From Streptomyces diastatochromogenes (GTDB lineage: Bacteria > Actinomycetota > Actinomycetes > Streptomycetales > Streptomycetaceae): a DNA stretch of 64,000 nucleotides. Where the stretch lies: contig JAPTYK010000007.1 in assembly GCA_026913215.1 (NCBI GenBank), positions 62,001-126,000 of the forward strand. The letters run 5' to 3'. Positions within the stretch are counted from its first letter, which is position 1. Each line of letters opens with the position of its first letter. The notes beneath the pieces are model-generated. The model was not told the DNA's origin and searched no databases. It was given only the letters and a program-made list of their open reading frames with translations. Positions 8,499-16,121 of the stretch are shown piece by piece. The translations under genes were made by a program, and so were the position numbers.

Positions 8499-8858
8499 CA
8501 AACGTGGCTCGTCTATATTTCCCTATCGGGGGGCTGATCCAGCTGCTCCTCAACCAGCTGTCCGCTCCGTGAGGAGCCGTGACCGAGCCTGCCCGCAGGA
8601 ACCAGTCAAAAGCCTGGTCTCGGCATGTTTCCACCCAGCGTTGGAGCCTGAGATGAGTGTGTCACTTGCGTGCCGTCCCCGCCTAGACGGCTCCACAACT
8701 TCTGCCAGTTTCGCTATCCCGACCCTCCTCTGATCATCCGGGCGATCGGCTTCCGAAGCCTGTTGCCGAGCCGCCCGATGGATTTTCGCGAGAGCTCGCT
8801 GTGCGGCCCGTCCGACCGGAATCTGAGCCCGTCGATCCACTACAGAGGGAGTCACCCC

Positions 8859-10316
8859 ATGGCGTACGAGCCGCCGGCCAAGGGCCGTCCGTTCATCGCG
8901 TACGAGAAGAAGGCACGCGCTGCCGCTGGGCCCGACGGTCAGACCGTCCGCGCCCGCCCGAGCGTGTACGTGCGGGAGCACGTGGGTGTGAAGGTCAGCG
9001 CGTACAAGGTGAAGACGAAGGCGACCGACGATGGCCCCTTCCGCACCGGCCGTGTGACCTTCGACGCCGAGTCCGTCGGGCTGGAGCACGACTTCCACGG
9101 GTCGGTCCAGGCCGACTCCAAGGCGGCGGAACTGCTGGCCGAGGCGTTCAAGAACGACCTGCCGGTCACCGTCGCCATCGAGACGACCCGCCGGTACAAG
9201 CAGAACGACAGCGGTGAGCTGATCAGCCCGCTCACGCCCATTCACGAGCTGCGCGGCATCGTCGGCGACTCGACCCGGGCGAACGCGGAGATCACCAACC
9301 GCAACTGCCGCAACCTCGTGGTCGCGGTCAACGGAGTGTTCACCGACGAGCTGGTCTCCGACCCGGAGGAGTGGGAGTCGCTGCGGGAGAACCGCGACGG
9401 CAGTCTCGCCCCCGACGGCTACGCCGTCTTCGGCGGCGCGATCATCCCCGCCGCCAACGCCTCGTCCGGCAGCATCGACGTGAGCCAGCAGATACGGAAC
9501 GAGCTGGAGAAGTTCTTCGGCTCCTCCACCACCGCCCCTGCTGCCAGCGCGCGTCCGGGCCGTCCGGCGCAGCGGGCTGCCCACGCCGCCGAGGCCAAGC
9601 CGTGGGAGGACTGGAACACCGACGGCCGGTTCAACCACGGCTCCTATCGCGCCACCGCCATCCGGGAGACGTACGCGCAGGCGTACCAGATGATCGCTTC
9701 GGTGGGCGTCGACCCTGACACCGATCCGGCCGTGGTCGGTACCCTCGCCGAACTGATCCTGGGGATGGCCGACCGGATCCAGCTTGGCGTCTACCGCAAG
9801 ACCGACGGCAGCGCCATCCGGTCCGACCGCTCCCACCACGAAGCCCGTGCGTGGATCGACTTCGTCGTCAGCCACCAGCCCGCACTTGCCTACACCGCCG
9901 AGATGACCGACCCGATCAGCGCGGAGGCGGTCCTCGCCCGCAACGCGTGGGCCAGCAAGGTCATCGCCACCGTCGGCCCGCTGATGGACACGGTGGCCCG
10001 CGTGGCCGAGACCGTCCGCGCTGTGGGCCCGGACGGTATCCCGGTCGTGCACCCGGTGGCCCGAAGTGACGCCTTCGCCCGCTTCAAGATCCTCATGGCC
10101 CACAAGGACGTCGGCCTCGCGGGCTGGCCCGACCGTGTCTTCCCGCTGCTGACCGACCGCTTCGGCACCCACGAGCTGGAGCGCATCGAGATCGCCCACT
10201 TCCTTCCCGCGCTCGCGGAGTGGGAAGCCGACCCGGCCGCGTTCCTCGCAGCCGCCCGGGCCAGCGCCGCCGCCCGCCAGACGGCCGAAGCCGAACCCGC
10301 TGCCACAGCAGCCTGA
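8859..10316 (+). CDS. Hypothetical protein with OB-like N-terminal half
   Basis: A 485-residue protein of unrecognised family. Residues ~30-165 look like a beta-rich, OB-fold-type region (SAYKVKTKATDDGPFRTGRVTFDAESVG ... PVTVAIETTRRYKQND). A Ser/Ala/Pro linker follows near 205-230, then an alpha-helical C-terminal half. It is the first gene of the rightward module that also encodes a RusA resolvase, HTH proteins and a DciA-like protein. A single-stranded-DNA or replication role is therefore plausible but is inference only. The start at 8859 is supported by GAGGGAG; the frame extends upstream without a ribosome site. A strong hairpin follows the stop. Confidence 0.7.
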   Translation: MAYEPPAKGRPFIAYEKKARAAAGPDGQTVRARPSVYVREHVGVKVSAYKVKTKATDDGPFRTGRVTFDAESVGLEHDFHGSVQADSKAAELLAEAFKNDLPVTVAIETTRRYKQNDSGELISPLTPIHELRGIVGDSTRANAEITNRNCRNLVVAVNGVFTDELVSDPEEWESLRENRDGSLAPDGYAVFGGAIIPAANASSGSIDVSQQIRNELEKFFGSSTTAPAASARPGRPAQRAAHAAEAKPWEDWNTDGRFNHGSYRATAIRETYAQAYQMIASVGVDPDTDPAVVGTLAELILGMADRIQLGVYRKTDGSAIRSDRSHHEARAWIDFVVSHQPALAYTAEMTDPISAEAVLARNAWASKVIATVGPLMDTVARVAETVRAVGPDGIPVVHPVARSDAFARFKILMAHKDVGLAGWPDRVFPLLTDRFGTHELERIEIAHFLPALAEWEADPAAFLAAARASAAARQTAEAEPAATAA

Positions 10317-10321
10317 TCCAC

Positions 10322-10368
10322 CCCGGTGGGGGCGGGAGCGCCGCACAGACGCTTCCGCCCCCACCGGG
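10322..10368 (+). terminator. Hairpin after the OB-like gene
   Basis: CCCGGTGGGGGCGG at 10322-10335 pairs perfectly with CCGCCCCCACCGGG at 10355-10368 around a 19-base loop. It lies between the stop of the OB-like gene and the start of the resolvase gene. Confidence 0.65.
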
Positions 10369-10391
10369 CCCGAACGAGAGAAGGACGCACG

Positions 10392-11087
10392 ATGGGCACC
10401 AGCATCGACATACAGCGCCTCATCACCGACCGCGGCTACCGTCCCTGTCCGTCATGCCCTGCCGTGCTCCGCCCCACCACGACCCGCTGCCCCCACTGCC
10501 GCACCCTCGTACCGGCCCCGTCGGCGGACGCGTCCCAGCCGAGGAAGACCTCCGGCCCGCGTCTGGCCGCCGTCAGCGAAGCAGCCATCGGCAGTCTGCA
10601 GAACCTCCCCGAAAGGCGACTGACCTTCACCGTCATCGGAACACCCGTCACCCAAGGCTCCGTCGAAGTTCCCGCCCCGGGCGTCGTCAAGTACAGCCGT
10701 GAACTCCGCGAGTGGCGCCGCCAGATCAACACGGCCGCGAGGAAGACCTGCGGCACGGACTGGGAGCCGGCGAACTGCCCGCTCATCATGTCGGCCGTCT
10801 TCACCCTGCCCCGCCCCAAGAGCGCGCCCAAGACCAAAGCCGTCCACGCCGCGACCAAGCCCGACATCGACAAGCTGATCCGCGCCGTCCAGGACGCACT
10901 GTCCCCTGCCGACAAGAAGGCCTTCCGCGTCTACACGGAGGACTCCCGCATCGTCGGCTACGACATCGGCCCCCACAAGACGTATCCCGCGCCGCTGGGA
11001 ACGCACGACTGGGCCCTCCCGGAGCCCGGCGTCACCATCGCCGTCGCCCCCGCACCTTCCGCAGCTTCCCGCCAGGACATCGCATGA
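10392..11087 (+). CDS. RusA-family crossover junction endodeoxyribonuclease with N-terminal zinc ribbon
   Basis: A 231-residue protein. Residues ~75-200 match RusA-type Holliday-junction resolvases: FTVIGTPVTQGSVEV, FTLPRPKSAPKTKA, then KPDIDKLIRAVQDALSP and EDSRIVGYDIGPHKTYP. These carry the conserved K-P-D-x-D and D-S-x-(I/V) elements that form the acidic active site. Residues ~19-37 (CPSCPAVLRPTTTRCPHC) form a CxxC...CxxC zinc ribbon, an addition not present in compact phage RusA. The ATG is preceded by GAGAAGGA. ATGA overlap couples it to the WhiB-like gene. Probably resolves recombination or replication intermediates of the element. Confidence 0.88.
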   Translation: MGTSIDIQRLITDRGYRPCPSCPAVLRPTTTRCPHCRTLVPAPSADASQPRKTSGPRLAAVSEAAIGSLQNLPERRLTFTVIGTPVTQGSVEVPAPGVVKYSRELREWRRQINTAARKTCGTDWEPANCPLIMSAVFTLPRPKSAPKTKAVHAATKPDIDKLIRAVQDALSPADKKAFRVYTEDSRIVGYDIGPHKTYPAPLGTHDWALPEPGVTIAVAPAPSAASRQDIA

Positions 11088-11455
11088 GCACCACACCCTG
11101 CATCATCCACGCCGATCTCTTCCGACTCCTCGAGGACCTGTCCGGCTCCGGCATCAACGACCAGATGCTCGACGGGGACCAGCTCGCCATGTTCACCGAC
11201 GAGGAAGCCGACTTCCGTGAGGCCCTCGGCCAGGCCCGCGCCCTGTGCGCCGCCTGCCCGATGCTTGAGTCGTGCCTGTTCGCCGCGGTAACCGACCATG
11301 CGGTCAAGGGCATCGTCGCCGGCACCACCGAGACCGACCGTGAGCGGATCCGCAGCAGCCTCGGCCTGGCCCCTTCGCGGAAGAGGACACGGACATCTAC
11401 CTCATGGTCCGCCGCACCTACGACGAGGTCGACGCCGAGAAGGTCGCGGCCATGA
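11084..11455 (+). CDS. WhiB-like (Wbl) regulator, atypical
   Basis: A WhiB-family iron-sulfur regulator recognised from ALCAACPMLESC (Cys55, Cys58, Cys64: C-x2-C-x5-C), followed by GIVAGTTETDRERI, a variant of the usual G-(I/V)-W-G-G-x-T-x-x-E-R turn. The fourth cluster ligand is probably Cys6, unusually far away. The start overlaps the resolvase stop (ATGA). Coding-like third positions end near 11372, after which the same strand reads well in the next frame, that of the small HTH gene at 11404-11628. Either the last ~28 residues are a true tail overlapping the next gene, or one base is missing and this is a WhiB-HTH fusion. Confidence 0.75.
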   Translation: MSTTPCIIHADLFRLLEDLSGSGINDQMLDGDQLAMFTDEEADFREALGQARALCAACPMLESCLFAAVTDHAVKGIVAGTTETDRERIRSSLGLAPSRKRTRTSTSWSAAPTTRSTPRRSRP

Positions 11456-11628
11456 CCGCGGCCGGCCAGCTGACGCAGGTGGAGATGGCGGAGGAGCTCG
11501 GCTGCTCCACCCGCACGATCCGCCGCAAGCAGCGCAGCTCCTGCAACGTGCGCCGACGGCCGCGACGGAACCCTCTCACCCCGAAGAAGGTCCTCAGCAC
11601 CGCCGAACAGCTCCTGCCCTGGTTCTGA
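11404..11628 (+). CDS. Small HTH protein, possibly the C-terminal part of a WhiB-HTH fusion
   Basis: A 74-residue basic protein with a resolvase/Hin-type HTH: TAAGQLTQVEMAEELGCSTRTIRRKQRS. It overlaps the end of the WhiB-like gene by 52 bp and has no convincing ribosome site. Upstream of its ATG the same frame continues as AEEDTDIYLMVRR with strongly coding third positions. That suggests the domain belongs to the preceding gene through a one-base frame change near 11372. Confidence 0.6.
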   Translation: MVRRTYDEVDAEKVAAMTAAGQLTQVEMAEELGCSTRTIRRKQRSSCNVRRRPRRNPLTPKKVLSTAEQLLPWF

Positions 11629-11861
11629 CCGTGACATCGGACAGCGCGAGCTGCGACAGGCCGAGAGCGGCCTCCTCGCCCGTTGCGTTACCGGGGTCGG
11701 CCTCCGCCGCCCACAGCGGCTGACCGCCGACCCCGGCTACCTCGCTTCCGGTCTTCAGCCGGCAAGCGCCCGCCCCTGAGGCGGAACCCCTTCTTCCTCC
11801 GCACCTGAGCGGCAGCCACGCCTGACTTTGTGCTGCCCGAAAACACTGAGAGCCCCTCTTC

Positions 11862-13129
11862 ATGCGCCGCCCGTCCCACCAGCCGCACGCCGAGCCGCAT
11901 CGGCTGGATCCTGTCCCGCCTGCCGAGCAGGACGTCATCACCACCCGGTCCCGGCGCTGCCAACCCCGCGCCTGGCTCCGGGCCGTCGCCTGGCTCATCG
12001 ACAGCGGCGCGCATCCCAAGGCACTGGCCACCACGACGGTCGACATCGCCCTCGACCTCGCTGCCCGTATGGACTTCCAGCGGGGCATCGTCCTGTACGA
12101 CCTCGAAGGCACCGCCCGGCGCGTCGGCATATCGCGCGCCACCGTGAAGCGGCACATCAAGGTCCTGCGCGAGCTCGGCGCACTCGTCTGGCTGGAACAC
12201 GGCAGCCGCCGCAACCTCCGTCTCCCGGGCCGCCCGTACACGGCCACAGCCACCGTCTACGGCGCCACCATCCCGCCGGCTTACGACGCTGCCCATGGCC
12301 ACCGCCTGTCCGGCCACGGATACACCGCCAGGCATACCGGCTTCACCCCCGAAGGCCGGGCCCAGGCCATCGCCGCCGCGCAGGAAACAGCAGATCAGAA
12401 CCGGCGTGAGCCCCCTTCCCGTAGCACCACCACCCACTCCCCTAAAGCTGACGTGAGAGGTAGATCAACAACTACGCGCCAGGCGCGAGCGAACAAGATC
12501 ACTCAGCCCAAGAAGAAGTCCGTCCTCGGCCACCCCGTCACCGCCGCCGCTTACCAGGTAGCCGACCGGTTCGCCCGAGCACTCCGCCCGCTCCACACCT
12601 GGCTTCAGCGCACCCGCATCGAGCAGCTGTCCTGGGTACTGGTCGACAAGGCCGCCGCCGGCGCATCCCTCCAGCAGGTCCATGCCTGGCTCCACGAGAT
12701 CAACCCCAGCCACTACTTCGGACCGCGCTGGCGCCCCACCGCGCGCACGCCTACGTCGCCGCACAGCTCCAGCGAGACGCCGCCCACGAACGGGAGACGG
12801 CGCAGCGGCTGGCCGACGAAGCCCGGGCCACCCCGCCCACCGCCGAGTTCACCAACGCCGTCCAGGCCCTGAGGAACGACAGCGCCGGCAACGCCGAGGA
12901 GATCGAGGAATTCGCGGCGGCCACCACCATCGCCGAGCTCGATGCCAGCCTCGTGCAGCAGATGAGGGCCGACGCCTGGGGGCGCTTCAAGCACTACGGC
13001 GACACCGACCTGGTCCTCACCGCCGTCGACGGACTCGGTGTGGCCGAGGCATCCCGCCTCTACACCGCGCAGCTCGTCGACGCCTGCATTCGCTTCCACA
13101 ACAACCCGCGCCTGCAGAACGCCTGCTGA
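11862..13129 (+). pseudogene. Winged-helix/HTH protein, frameshifted near 12735
   Basis: The first 290 codons encode an HTH protein (GIVLYDLEGTARRVGISRATVKRHIKVLRELGALVWLEHG is a winged helix of the replication-initiator/GntR style), then a basic linker and a helical domain ending NPSHYFGPRWR. From about 12737 the strongly coding frame shifts by -1 and runs PHRAHAYVAAQLQRDAAHE ... FHNNPRLQNAC to the stop at 13127-13129. One extra C in the CCCC run at 12734-12737 would restore a single protein of ~422 residues; as written, frame one ends at 12872. A replication-initiation or regulatory role fits the neighbouring DciA-like gene but is not proven. Confidence 0.65.
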
Positions 13130-13160
13130 CCCGCACTCGAGCACGAGGAGGACGAACGAC

Positions 13161-14075
13161 ATGACGGCACACCCCGCCATGCACCTGGAACCGGACCTCA
13201 CCGGTGCACCGAATGTGGACGCCGCTGCGCTCCCCGCCGCCCCTTCCACCGAAGCATCCACAGAGTCGGCCGCAGGTGCTGACCTGGCGCGAATCGCTCT
13301 GCGACGGGCCAGGGCCGATGCCAAGAACAACCCCGTCAAGACCAAACGCAAGCGGGCTGCTGCTCCCCGGCGGGCCAACGGCGCTGACGGCCGGGACCCC
13401 AACCCCCTGGGCAGCATCATCAGCCAGCTGGTGGTGGACAACGAATGGGAGGGAGAAGCTGCGGGAGCGGACCTGAAGAAGGAGTGGCCCTCCCTCCTCG
13501 GTGAAACACGTGCCACCCACTGGAAGGCCGAAGAGTTCGACGAAGAGACCGGCACCCTGCGAGTCCTGTGCGAATCCGCGTCATGGGCGGCCAACCTGCG
13601 GCTCTTGTCAGCCCAGGTGATCGCCGAGGTCAACGAGAAGTTCGAGCGGCTCCAGGATCCGACGCACCAGGGCAAGCGCCGGTCCAGCCCGCTGCGCCGA
13701 CTCGACGTGCAGCTACGCAGCGGCCGCCCCACCGCGTCATCCCACGACGCTGCGCCAGCGGTCCCCGAGGCACCTGCCCCGGTACTCCGCAAGGAGCGTG
13801 CCGCACCGCCCACCGCCGAGTACCAGCAGGAACGTGCCCGGCAGGCGGAAGCCCGGGCCGCGCGGAAAGCAGCTGGAGAGCCCACATGCCCGCAGCCGTC
13901 AGGAACACCCCCTCCTGCGCGCCCGCACCCGGGCGACGCCCCCAGTGCCGAGTACCGCGAGCAGCGTGAACGGATCCGGCGGGCACGCAGAGCCACCCGC
14001 GAGCAGGTCCTTGCCATAGCGAGGGAGGAGCCCTCCCCTCCCACTTCTGAGGCCTTCTACGCCTACGCCAGCTGA
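13161..14075 (+). CDS. DciA/DUF721-like protein
   Basis: A 304-residue protein whose central region (residues ~75-155) matches DciA, the bacterial replicative-helicase loader/operator family: PNPLGSIISQLVVDNEWEGE, WPSLLGETRATHWKAEEFD, TGTLRVLCESASWAANLRLL, SAQVIAEVNEKF. Chromosomal actinobacterial DciA is shorter (~190 residues) and ends soon after this domain. Here a Pro/Ala/Arg/Glu-rich tail of ~140 residues follows, with two copies of APP/SAEY-type motifs (APPTAEYQQERARQ, APSAEYREQRERI). GAGGAGG precedes the ATG. Location in a replication-type module suggests it recruits host DnaB to the element (inference). Confidence 0.8.
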   Translation: MTAHPAMHLEPDLTGAPNVDAAALPAAPSTEASTESAAGADLARIALRRARADAKNNPVKTKRKRAAAPRRANGADGRDPNPLGSIISQLVVDNEWEGEAAGADLKKEWPSLLGETRATHWKAEEFDEETGTLRVLCESASWAANLRLLSAQVIAEVNEKFERLQDPTHQGKRRSSPLRRLDVQLRSGRPTASSHDAAPAVPEAPAPVLRKERAAPPTAEYQQERARQAEARAARKAAGEPTCPQPSGTPPPARPHPGDAPSAEYREQRERIRRARRATREQVLAIAREEPSPPTSEAFYAYAS

Positions 14076-14102
14076 CATCTGACTCAGAAAGGAAGCCGTC
14101 CC

Positions 14103-15155
14103 ATGCCTGTACCAAGCCCCCCTCCGAGCGCGCCGGGAAAGAGCACCGCGGCGACGTCTCGCCCTGTACGTGAGGTCGGCGATACGGACACTGCCGCCTT
14201 CATGAACCATCTGTTCGATCTGTCCCGCACAGCCCCCGTGGCGGTGCTGTCTCCTGATCCCCACCGCGAGGACGGCGTCCCGCTCATCGATCCGATCCGC
14301 CTGTACGACCGGATCCACCCTGAGGCGGAAGTCGCGGTTCTCACCACGCACACAGCCGCCCGTAACCTGCGGGAGCTGATGCCTGACCTGGCCGTGTGGG
14401 GCGGGGCCGTCCGCATCGTCCGCCCCGGCGCAGCCCCGGACGACCCCAAGCACCGGCATCCTCTTGTCAAGATCACCCCCGGCCGCAGTGACGAGGCCCT
14501 CCGGGAGATCCACCACCAGCTGCTCGGGCGCACTCTCGTCTACAGCACCACGACGCCCCAGCCCGGCAACAGCCGCCCGCCCGTGCCTGGCGACCGCAGC
14601 AGCCATGCGCCGGATGACATCGAGCACCTGCGCACCCTGCTGGCGGCCGAGAAGCGCACCACTTCATCGCTGCGTCAGGACGTACGGCGGCTCAGCAAGG
14701 CGCTGCGAGCAGCCGAAGAGCGAGCCGAGATCGACACCCCCACCATCTACGCCGACCCCGAACAGCAGTTCCGTTACGAGCTCGACCAGTGCTGGCTGCG
14801 CATGATCGCCGAGCCGGACCGCCCCAGCCAGCCGCTCGCCCCCTTCACTCTCGGCCCGGACTGGCTCACCTCGCTGCACGCCATCGAACTCGTGGACCGA
14901 CGCAAGATCGTCGAGGTGACCGTCGAAGTCCTCACCGGACTCGCCGCCGCCATCCCCGGCCGACAGGTCCACCGGATGCGGGCCCGCGACGAGCGCGGCG
15001 GAGTCCCGCTCGTACGCGCCGACCAGGCCGTCGCGATGCGCTGCCACCTGAAGAACCAGACCTCGGCTGCGCCTCGCCTGATGTGGTGGAGACTGCCCGA
15101 TCAGAGCATTGAGCTGGCCAGGGTCGCCCTCCATGACGACACCCATCTGCGATGA
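14103..15155 (+). CDS. Hypothetical protein
   Basis: A 350-residue protein of unrecognised family. It has a Pro/Ser-rich start and a globular region to ~140 (DTDTAAFMNHLFDLSRTAPVA). A short Gln/Arg/Ala coiled-coil follows near 165-205 (LRTLLAAEKRTTSSLRQDVR), then a C-terminal domain ending WWRLPDQSIELARVALHDD. GAAAGGAAG precedes the ATG and it follows the DciA-like gene by 27 bp, so it probably belongs to the same transcript. Confidence 0.7.
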   Translation: MPVPSPPPSAPGKSTAATSRPVREVGDTDTAAFMNHLFDLSRTAPVAVLSPDPHREDGVPLIDPIRLYDRIHPEAEVAVLTTHTAARNLRELMPDLAVWGGAVRIVRPGAAPDDPKHRHPLVKITPGRSDEALREIHHQLLGRTLVYSTTTPQPGNSRPPVPGDRSSHAPDDIEHLRTLLAAEKRTTSSLRQDVRRLSKALRAAEERAEIDTPTIYADPEQQFRYELDQCWLRMIAEPDRPSQPLAPFTLGPDWLTSLHAIELVDRRKIVEVTVEVLTGLAAAIPGRQVHRMRARDERGGVPLVRADQAVAMRCHLKNQTSAAPRLMWWRLPDQSIELARVALHDDTHLR

Positions 15156-15229
15156 CACACGCACCGACAGCACGCCGACTCCGGGCGACAGCGATCCACA
15201 CACGCCGCCGACATGCGAGGACCCCAACC

Positions 15230-15620
15230 ATGGCCAGCACCAGCCTCTGGAACGTCCAGAAGTTCGATCAGACACTGGGCACCTACACCAACCTCGACGC
15301 GGCCAAGGCCCACGGCGACCACGTCATCCGCGACCACTACCGTCCCCACATGGACCGCCGCCGGGTGCCGGCCAGCCACCGAGTCGTCGACTGGCGTGTT
15401 CCTGCTGCGGTCACCTGCACGGCCCCGGTCAGTTCGACCACACGGCGCACCTGGTCACGCACGCGGTCGGATGTCGGCCGCCGGAGTTCCGTGCGCTGGT
15501 CCTGCGCCCTTCTGGTCCGCTACCGGCACGCCGGCGGGCACCGGCCACGTGAGCACCGCATGGGAGATCTGGCAGGGCTTCGCCTACGACCGGTTCGACC
15601 CCAGCGCGACGCTCGCATAG
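15230..15620 (+). pseudogene. Small hypothetical gene with two frame changes
   Basis: Starts well at the ATG at 15230 (MASTSLWNVQKFDQTLGTYT ... HVIRDHYRPHMDRRR). After about 15385 the reading frame that looks coding moves by -1 (CCGHLHGPGQFDHTAHLVTH), and after about 15545 by -1 again (TGHVSTAWEIWQGFAYDRFD), ending at the TAG at 15618-15620. Two missing bases would restore one protein of ~130 residues. The family is not recognised. As written the first frame stays open to 15637. Confidence 0.45.
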
Positions 15621-15803
15621 CCCAGCCAAGTCCGTAGGTGACGGTGCCCGGTCTGCGTATACGCGGGCCACCGTCACACCAGGCCGGGAGCGCGGCTCTT
15701 GCTCACCTCCCTGCTCACCGGCTGCGGACCGGCGTATCAGAGCTGTCCGCTTTCCCGAGCACGATCCGGGTAACACCGCTGTCGACTCGGGAGGACCACC
15801 CTC

Positions 15804-16121
15804 ATGCCCGCGGCCAGAAAACGCCGCCGTCCCGCCGCCCGCCGGCCCGCCGCAGGACCCGGATGGCCGGTAGGTGCGCACACCCGAACGTGGCTGGCGT
15901 TCACCCTGGGCCGCGACCGCAGTCGCGCCTTCGGGAAAGTGCCGCACGTCCTCCTCAACTGGCTGATCCTGCTGCTGCTTGCTGGAGTCTGGTACCTGCA
16001 GTGGCGCCAGTGGCAAGTCCTCTCCTCAGCCACCGTCACCGCCCTGCTGTACACCATCGGGCGGGCCGCACGGGTCATCCCCGCCAGAGGCGAGCTCTGT
16101 CCGAGCTGTACGGCCGCGTGA
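15804..16121 (+). CDS. Small membrane protein coupled to the FtsK-type motor
   Basis: A 105-residue protein: basic Ala/Arg-rich N-terminus (KRRRPAARRPAAGP), then one hydrophobic segment of ~20 residues (VLLNWLILLLLAGVWYLQWR) and a short tail. GGAGGA lies upstream. Its TGA shares the A with the ATG of the translocase gene (TGATG), so the two are translationally coupled. Probable role: membrane anchor or transfer/spread partner of the motor (inference from position). Confidence 0.7.
   Translation: MPAARKRRRPAARRPAAGPGWPVGAHTRTWLAFTLGRDRSRAFGKVPHVLLNWLILLLLAGVWYLQWRQWQVLSSATVTALLYTIGRAARVIPARGELCPSCTAA

Noticed and set aside
8550..10364. Long leftward open frame (604 codons) opposite the OB-like gene
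   Set aside because: Gly/Arg/Val-biased composition typical of antisense frames in high-GC DNA; the rightward frame has the ribosome site and coding bias.
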